Positions 57,200-64,000 of a stretch of 64,000 bases of DNA are shown one piece after another. Where the stretch lies: contig CM114272.1 of NCBI GenBank assembly GCA_050084515.1, positions 35,898,001 through 35,962,000 of the forward strand. Reading direction: 5' to 3'. Every line of letters begins with the position of its first letter. Positions within the stretch are counted from its first letter, which is position 1. A model generated the notes under the pieces. It worked only from the letters and a program-made list of their open reading frames with translations. It was not told the origin of the DNA and searched no databases. Origin of the DNA: Blasia pusilla (lineage: Eukaryota > Marchantiophyta > Marchantiopsida > Blasiales). A program made the translations under genes and the position numbers.

Positions 57200-60100
57200 A
57201 TCTCTTTTTATGGTGGCTGGATCAGATTTCTCGTGGAGGTTCTCAAGCGATCTGCTGTGGCACAGTGAAGTGGGAGCTTACACCATTAACTGGCACTCGC
57301 TGGCTCTCTGCCTGTCAGGACTCTCTAGACGCTCCCACTTTACCACGTAGCGCTTTCTTCATTCAGAAGCACTGTAACAACACCCCCCTAATTTTTCTTC
57401 CTCTACCAACGCCCCATAACTTTTCCTCCCGCTGCACAATCCAGTCAGGACACGAAAGCTGTGGAACAAACGGCGAAGAAATTGTAGAGCGGAGACAGAG
57501 GGAACCAACCACGCAGGTCGCGAAGACTACCACGAAATCCACTTTCAGGAATGGGACCCAGTTCAATCTCAGAGGAAAACCGCCCAAGTAATGGGTGCTT
57601 CCCCCTGGCTACTTCGGGAACGCACGACAATAAACTTGGCTTCTCCTGCCCAATGAATCAATTGGAAACGCAGCGATCTTGTCCGTTTGCAGAGTCATCT
57701 TAGTTGGTTGCTGCGGGGCTCCCTGCGGAGCATGACTTGGGTGCAAGTAATTACCTCTACGATATATATCTAGAGATGAATTCATCCCGTGGCCAACGGG
57801 ATGAATGAATCGTACGAGAATCTGACAGTATGCCCAAGGGTACCTCCGGAGTTCTGTCACATTCTCGTAAGATTAATTCATGCCGTCGGCACGCGTACTT
57901 GTGACTTGACTACTTGCTAGCCAAGCACTTTCTTTTCTTCTGGCCTTCAACCAGACCATCGACTTACGGCTCTTCTCAACGCTCACATTGAAGAGTGCTC
58001 TTGCGATAATACCCCGGATCAAGTTACGGTGGCAGTCGTTGCAGATACTATTACATAAGGTAGTTGTGAGACTATAATTCTGAGTGTACGACGGCATTTC
58101 TCTGTAATTTGGTGTCATTTATAAATAGACTCTATTAAACTTCGAAAATGAAGGGAAGCGTAAGAATTAGTGTGGTGTGCACCAGCGGTGCCCAACGCAC
58201 TAATTCTACCGGGTGGTCAACCGAGTGTCGTGTAATTCAGTTTAGTTTCAATGACGAGCAGTAAACATCTTCAGTGGCTACGGCATCAGGTCAATCAAAT
58301 GTGTCTAATATCTGTTCCCACGCCACTTAAGCGAGGAAGCTCCGAAGAGCTTGCTTGACTTGGATCCACAACTGCAAATGCTCCATTGGTGTAGCTTTCC
58401 CTATTTCCTCTCGGGAGACGGATCTAGTTAACATGCTATCCTTGAAATTTCGCAGCTGCAAAACAAGTCATACCTATTTGCATTTCGACATGGTGCCATC
58501 TCTCGGGACCAGTACTCGACATGTGCCTGCCATCCTCACTAAAGGTGGCATGATTTAGAAGCAATGCATGTGTGTCCCTCATTGTTGTTGACCTGAACTT
58601 GACATGAAATTGACACTCCGGATCTCAAGCAAAGAATGGGAGAAATGAACATCATCACATAACTCTCTTCTCGTCGTCTCTCTCCCGCCCTCGCGATAAT
58701 GTAGACGCACCATCTCGCGTTCGTGAGTTCATCCTCTGTAAGAAATCCTAAATTGCCGAGTCCTCCTGCATCTGTGCATTGCGGTAGGATCGTCCCGCGG
58801 CCCAAATGAAATCGTTCTCTTCAGGTCCAAGAACTCTAGCAGACACGTAGGGATTCGACCGACTGAGAGCGGCAGTCGGAACCACAATCTTTGTTGTGTG
58901 AAGCTCTATCGGCAATTCCTGTCTATGAAACCGAGCTGTTACTTAAATCATCGAAAGTAGTAGAGATGCACGGGAAATAAAATATTGTATTGAATTTCTT
59001 TTGTTAGAGTACAAGAAGATTTTGTTAGTGCTATCCACAAACTCGATTTCTTTTTACCATCAAGTGTCAAATAGAAAAGTGTTAGCACTACGTGTCAAAT
59101 AGAGAGCTGTTTACAAATAAAAAAAGCACTCTTCCATAATAATATAAATTTATCTTATTATGTTTTTTTTTTCTTAAACATCTTTGCAAAAAATGGGAAA
59201 ACAAATTTTAAGCTTCAAACCCCTTTCTAGTGACAAGAAATGGGAGAATTGTTTTTTAAACACTTTTTACTAGTAAACACTTGTTTAATAGTAAGAATGC
59301 ACGTTCCATGCATTCAAAAATTTTAACATAGAATACACAACATTGAAAAAACTAGACGATGCTTTGCTCCATTATCACCGGTAAAAACTGCCGAAGGATA
59401 CATTGTGAATTTTCTATTTCACATGCTCTAGACTTTTTGCAATCTAGCTCGCAATGATGATGTTCATGAACTCACAGGTGCGCGCCTCAACTAAAGTTCT
59501 CGCAAAGGAGTAGAGCATTCAATGAGATCATGAGATCAAGCTCGAGCTCCAAGACAATACATCCTAAATCTTTCAATTCTCTAGATGGATGCGAGATTCC
59601 TTTGGACCCCAAGAATCAGGTCCCGGAATTGCATGCAAAAATACCCCACAAAGCTTGGCTCCAAAGAGGTAACCCCGTGCAATAATTCCTTCATGTAAGT
59701 AAACAAGGGGCCCCATTCGAATCTCCGACTGTGCTAGTTTTGATTTCATCAGGGGAGCCCGCGATCATAAGAATGTTTAGGGTGAGGGAGGACGTTGACG
59801 AAAGGCTTCGCCATAAATTCCTGGAGGTGGAGGTAGTAGCAATAGATAAATACAGGAGAAAAGGCACAGAGTGCGTGAGGAACTAACCAATCTGTGCAAG
59901 AATAAAAGAGTAGAGCTTGATGCATACGGATGGCATGGCCCACCTGATGTGCATGCTCATTGATGAGGAGATTCGGGAATTGGTTCAAGTGGATATTGTA
60001 GAATCCCTTGATATCACATTTCTATCAGAACTACTTTCTTTTTAACTTCGATCGACAAGCTGTAATCTCAATGAACTTGCTTTCCCGAAACTTTGTGAAT

Positions 60101-60200
60101 TGACAAAGAGCTAAACCAGGAATAAGACTTGTTACGATAATGTAGATGGGGCCATGGTATGGATTAAGAGAGAACTTTTAAATTCTATCCCTAAACTTGT
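57200..60200. other. Intergenic region without recognisable genes
   Basis: Only short, family-less frames occur (such as 57265-57591 plus, 58539-58805 minus, 59749-59988 minus). A pre-miRNA-like hairpin lies at 57801-57881, and an AT-rich stretch with a possible matrix-like character at 59000-59350. The nearest gene is the RAD54B-like gene, whose 3' end may extend slightly into this region. Confidence 0.45.
57801..57881. repeat. Long imperfect hairpin
   Basis: Arms 57801-57828 and 57854-57881 pair at 25 of 28 positions around a 25-base loop. A smaller stem of 10 bp (TTCATCCCGT, 57781-57790 with 57796-57805) overlaps its 5' edge. The size and pairing are compatible with a small-RNA precursor, but nothing shows expression. 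Confidence 0.55.
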
Positions 60201-60205
60201 TTGTT

Positions 60206-60235
60206 AAGGGGGAGAATATGGGTATAACCAACAAA
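60206..60235 (+). mobile_element. Polypurine tract and possible 3' LTR start
   Basis: AAGGGGGAGAA (60206-60216) followed two bases later by TGGGTATAACC resembles the polypurine tract and LTR start of a copia element. No RNase H coding is recognisable upstream, so any element is very decayed. Confidence 0.35.
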
Positions 60236-60639
60236 CATTGCCTACAAATTCCCCAAGTACTATTACAAGGTGGTAGTACTCATAGAGTACAATTAGTACT
60301 CTAGTATTTAAGAGAGCTCATAGACTCTTCATTTCGATTTGTCAATCCATGGTCGGGAAGAGTACTTATTTAGTCTATTGAAACTAGTGAGAGCTCTAGT
60401 CAAATGTCAAAGGCATCCACCTCTAAACAACAACTTTGGATATCAAGAAGAGTCACACCTTGTTGATAGATTCATAAATGACGGATTCCTTACAACACAT
60501 CATGCAAATATGATGACTACCCTTCAAGATCAAGAATTATGTTGTTTTGAAGATGTCACATCTTATTTTGACGTAGGTAGAGTTCTATTGCGTCGACGAC
60601 ATAGAGAGTCAGCGGGCTATTTGGGTGTAACTTCGTCCC

Positions 60640-61060
60640 GAGATGTCGGATGAGGTTGGCAACAAGTCTATTGTGTCAAGAGCGTCGTTTATGGCGATTT
60701 CTCTATTTTGGTTTTAATCCGGCAGATGACACGTTGACCGAGTTAACGGTCACCCGATAACCTGTGCACGCAGGTTACCGTTGGTAGGGCTATTTTTGGG
60801 GGAAGAGCTTTTTGGCTCTTCCCAAGGATATAAGAGTAAGAGAGATGGCTTTCTCAAGCCATCTTTCTCATGTTGAGCCTTAGGAGCGCCTCTCTTGCAT
60901 AGACATGTGTGGGTGTGTAGGAGTTAGGATGCTAGTGTCCAGATTCCCTCATAACAAAGGGTGGATGTGGTTCGATATGCCGATGTAGATTCATAAGTGG
61001 AGTTTTAGGTCGGGTGAGCCATTTTTACTACTCTTGATTTTACATGAGAAAGATGCGAGG
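60640..61060 (+). mobile_element. Possible LTR with promoter-like hairpin and TATA box
   Basis: GGGAAGAGC (60800-60808) pairs with GCTCTTCCC (60815-60823), immediately followed by GGATATAAGAG (TATA at 60829-60834). This compact stem plus TATA arrangement is like many plant LTR promoters. Ends and target duplication were not found, so the extent is approximate. Confidence 0.3.
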
Positions 61061-62640
61061 GGGTAGGGAATTCATTGTTGCAGGTAGGCAAGCGAGTTGC
61101 CTCGGTGAGGAGCCCCTAGAAACACTGGTTGGTGTTTCGCTGTCGTTTTTTGGTTCGAAAGGCCATGCGTGGAAGCGCTGTCCATTTTTCTCAGATTTTT
61201 CTGGTGCTGATTGTCGAAGGAGAGCAGTAGGGTGTAACGGGAAGTAAGCATCGTCGGGAATCGGAAAAATTGTTGCCGGGGGGCTGTTAGGTAAGGCGGT
61301 TAGGTCGTAGCCGCCTAGCTAATACATGCGTATGCGGCCAAGGTAGGAGTACAGGCTAGGGTGCGGCAGATTTTGGGTTAGGTCACGTGGGAGAATTGGG
61401 TGCAACCGTGCATGAGCCGTGAGGGTGTTAGGGAGGGCATAGGGAGCTGGAATAGGGGGAGTGCGGTAGAAGACGGGATTGTTCCACTCCTCTCACGATT
61501 GTCACAGAGATCATAGGAGTTATTGATGCCTCGTGGATTGTGTTTGGGTGACCGGTCCCTTCCACCGATATTGCCTGCTCGGAATCAAAATCACATGAGC
61601 AAGAGAGGTGCTCCAATGGCACAACATGAGAAAGAGGGTTTAATAAATCCATCCATCCATCCTGCATTTTATAGGTTTGGGAAGAGCGAAAAGCCTCTTG
61701 CCCTTAAAACAAAAATTCTCTTGGTTACATGGGTCAGAGGTTACCAAGGGCGGATAACGTGCTCACCAAGTCACCTGGATGTCAAAGACCACAAGAAAGT
61801 CATGAGAAATGAAGTTCTCGACACAACGAACCTATCCTCATCCCCCATCGACACCTCAGGACGAAGTTCCATTGAAGACTTCCCTCAAGACAATCCGTTG
61901 AGGGAAGTCTTGAGGGAAGTCTTCAATGGAACTTCCCTCAAAACATCTCCATGTGTACTTGGCTTGGAGATCAATAAAAAAATAGAGAACACGATCAATC
62001 ATTTAATTATATCATGTTCTTTTCGAAATTAGAAAACAACTAGAGAAGGAAGTATATCCGAAACATATGACAAAAGAAATAAAATCCGAGCCAAGATACA
62101 TCATTCCAATGACCGTATCACCATGGAGAACTAACTCTAAAACAAAAAATCAGCAAAAAATAGATGCACTTGGAGAGTGGGAAAGTCAGAATGCCTTCTA
62201 TAGACAATGCATGCACTCTCACAAACCAGCCGCATCTTGAAACACATGTTTGCTTCAAAGGAACAAAGTATAAAAGGTTTGTGGTCTGGCATATCTGTTT
62301 GTCGTAATTTTCAGAACTTTTTCATCTTGAAAAAAGTTCATCCATTGCAATCCCAGATTGGAAAGCTACCAAGGAGCACCAAAATCTTCCATATGATCTA
62401 TAATCCACTCGCACGTGAAATAAACACATCAACAAAACTCATTAATCATCCTCCTATGATCACCTCTTGTTTGTGGAAGAGAACTCCACGACAGGTTGCA
62501 AGAATAAAAAATACAAGGAAACAAAGATATGAAGACTAAACTTTGGATTCTTACCCATTTCTAATGCCGCTTCCGCCCAAGCATTGATTTGCCATATACA
62601 TTCTGTATGCACGTGCCGAGTAGGCGGTGTAACCAACATG
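61060..62640. other. Unrecognised region with a 169-codon frame
   Basis: A plus-strand frame at 61523-62032 has no recognisable family and contains the perfect hairpin at 61863-61935, so it is probably not a protein gene. The rest is AT-rich with no clear features. Confidence 0.3.
61863..61935. repeat. Perfect 29-bp inverted repeat
   Basis: Arms 61863-61891 and 61907-61935 are exact reverse complements separated by 15 bases. The loop side also repeats TTGAGGGAAGTC, giving a short direct repeat (61899-61910 and 61910-61920). Exact pairing over 29 bp indicates recent origin. Confidence 0.85.
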
Positions 62641-62643
62641 TCT

Positions 62644-63999
62644 TCAAGAACTTGAGCCTTGGACTTTCCTAGTTCTCTGCACTCCTCCATTTTGGGGGAT
62701 AACCCTGTATGGCACGGAATTTTTTTTGGGCCTCAAGCCAGTTTCATCCACAAGAAGTTCCGTGTCGGTCTCAGCCATGATCTGAGTAATATTGAGTTGG
62801 GAGGCACTTGGCAGAACTATTTCTGCCTCCCCACAATCATTTGCATTGTTAACTTGACTCATGGGTGGAGGATTAGTCCATTCTTCATTGACCTCATTGA
62901 GATATTTGAGAATTTGGCAGTCAGAAATATGATCCAAATCATCCATTGAATTCAAACCCCCCGAATATAAGTGGGCCTCATCTAAATCTTGCAAAAATAC
63001 ACTCTTCTTTCCCTTCCTCTTTTTCGACACATATGAAGATGCAACTTTCAGCAGATTTCTTTGTAAAGCACAAAGATCATTGCTAGATGGTCTCACATCA
63101 CTTGGACATTCAGCAAGACGAGCATCAGTTTCGCCAGCCTGAACTTGTTTGGATGTCTCATGACAATCCAAACCACTACCAATCGGGATAACAAATACAT
63201 CTTTGGCAGGGATATGCAATATATTGTGGTTTATGCAATCCACACTGCTATACAACGTCTCCACAATACCTATAGTATCAACTATAACATCTCCCAACTC
63301 ATCCACTATCTGAGCATGTGTACTCCTATCCAAATGTTCCTCCAAGATCTCAAATCTCTCCTCATGTGTTGGAATACCTTCCACGTCATTAGAATATCCG
63401 CCATCTGGAATTCCTGTATGTTCATAATCCCCCAAAGCATCCATGGGAGTGGTAGCCCCCTCCATGGAAGTCCACTTTCTCCCATCTGCTCATGATCCCC
63501 ATGAAGGTTTGATTCTTGCTACAATGGGATCTCAAGGGTAAAATCACATGGAAGACTATCATTACATGGAGAGCCAATGTTATCATCACAACACAAAATT
63601 GCTAGAATACCTTCCTCGGTTCCTGCAACACATGAAGCTATACCAACCTCATGTACACCATCCGAAACCAAAGTCTACCTAGGCAAGGGAAGAGACTCAC
63701 CCACATGTTTTTCACCCACGGGAGAACAACCTTGAAAGGATTCTCCACATGGAATAGTCTCGGAAAATGGAGAGCTAGTGCTAACACCAGTTTTTTGGTA
63801 TGTTGGAATGCCTTCTTCATCATTCACAATACATATTGGAAAATTAAGACCAACCTGATCTACTACATCCAATATCGGGGTCTCAATAGGGATAGATGAA
63901 GAATCACTACCAAATGTGTCTCTCCCTCGCTTCTTGGCACTTTGTGTAGCATGTGGATGTCCCTTCTTTGTCGTGCGCCTACTCTCCTTGAACGTTAAT
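62644..63999 (-). pseudogene. Unrecognised coding region with internal repeats, entering from the right edge
   Basis: The minus-strand reading from the window end starts with a basic stretch (RRTTKKGHPHATQSAKKRGR, a possible nuclear signal), then SIPIETPILDVV and VNDEEGIPTYQKTG. Two in-frame stops (about 63673 and 63520) and a one-base frame change (about 63470) follow. A 273-residue open frame (62644-63465) then contains SNDVEGIPTHEERFEIL, IVDELGDVIVDTIGIVETL, KKRKGKKSVFLQDL and ends KVQGSSS. The pattern NDxEGIPT occurs twice. I know no family for it. It may be a decayed host gene, a transposon-encoded protein, or a spliced gene whose introns I cannot place. Confidence 0.45.
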
Positions 64000-64000
64000 C

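Noticed and set aside
57265-57591. Plus-strand 108-codon frame
   Set aside because: No domain, biased composition, and no splice context; likely chance.

Overview
The window looks like nuclear DNA of a land plant or close streptophyte relative. Evidence: two intron-containing nuclear genes with ordinary GT-AG splicing, a plastid FAX-type membrane protein, plant-type Ty1/copia, Ty3/gypsy and CACTA (En/Spm) elements, a class III peroxidase fragment, and no bacterial gene organisation. A RAD54B-type gene with introns of roughly 90-590 bases, beside gypsy elements carrying a cytosine-methyltransferase domain, makes a non-seed lineage (bryophyte-like or charophyte-like) my best guess. The species is not determined.

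Layout: 0.5-4.5 kb is a decayed copia element on the minus strand beside a separate LTR with a primer-binding-like site. 5.9-8.9 kb holds a decayed PHD-finger and BRCT-like gene region. 9.1-9.74 kb is a solo LTR. 9.9-23.9 kb is a CACTA transposon (transposase, DUF4218, DUF4216 and a second ORF) split by a gypsy element (about 15.5-21.56 kb). 23.9-28.6 kb is a second gypsy copy on the minus strand, lying between two outward-facing CACTA termini. 30.3-30.6 kb is a peroxidase fragment. 33.4-35.5 kb is an apparently intact three-exon FAX (TMEM14-family) gene. 38.4-47.4 kb holds LTR copies and a third gypsy copy (minus) interrupted by a solo LTR. 48.2-57.2 kb is a RAD54B-like SNF2 gene with at least 20 exons. 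57.2-64 kb is mostly intergenic, with hairpins, retrotransposon debris and an unrecognised decayed minus-strand coding region at the right edge.

The most striking system is the gypsy family. All three copies place a DNA (cytosine-5) methyltransferase domain inside pol, between the aspartic protease and the reverse transcriptase. Motif I (LDLFGG), motif IV (PCQG in copy 2), motif VI (ENV), a motif VIII-like Arg/His cluster and an ERxMGF motif are readable. LTR retrotransposons carrying DNMTs have been reported, to my recollection, in the charophyte Klebsormidium and in dinoflagellates, so the idea is not wholly new, but the family and arrangement here deserve study. All three copies look enzymatically dead, each by a different lesion.

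The two host genes are independent of the transposons: FAX-like for plastid or membrane lipid export, RAD54B-like for homologous recombination. Most other coding signal is transposon debris with stops and frameshifts.
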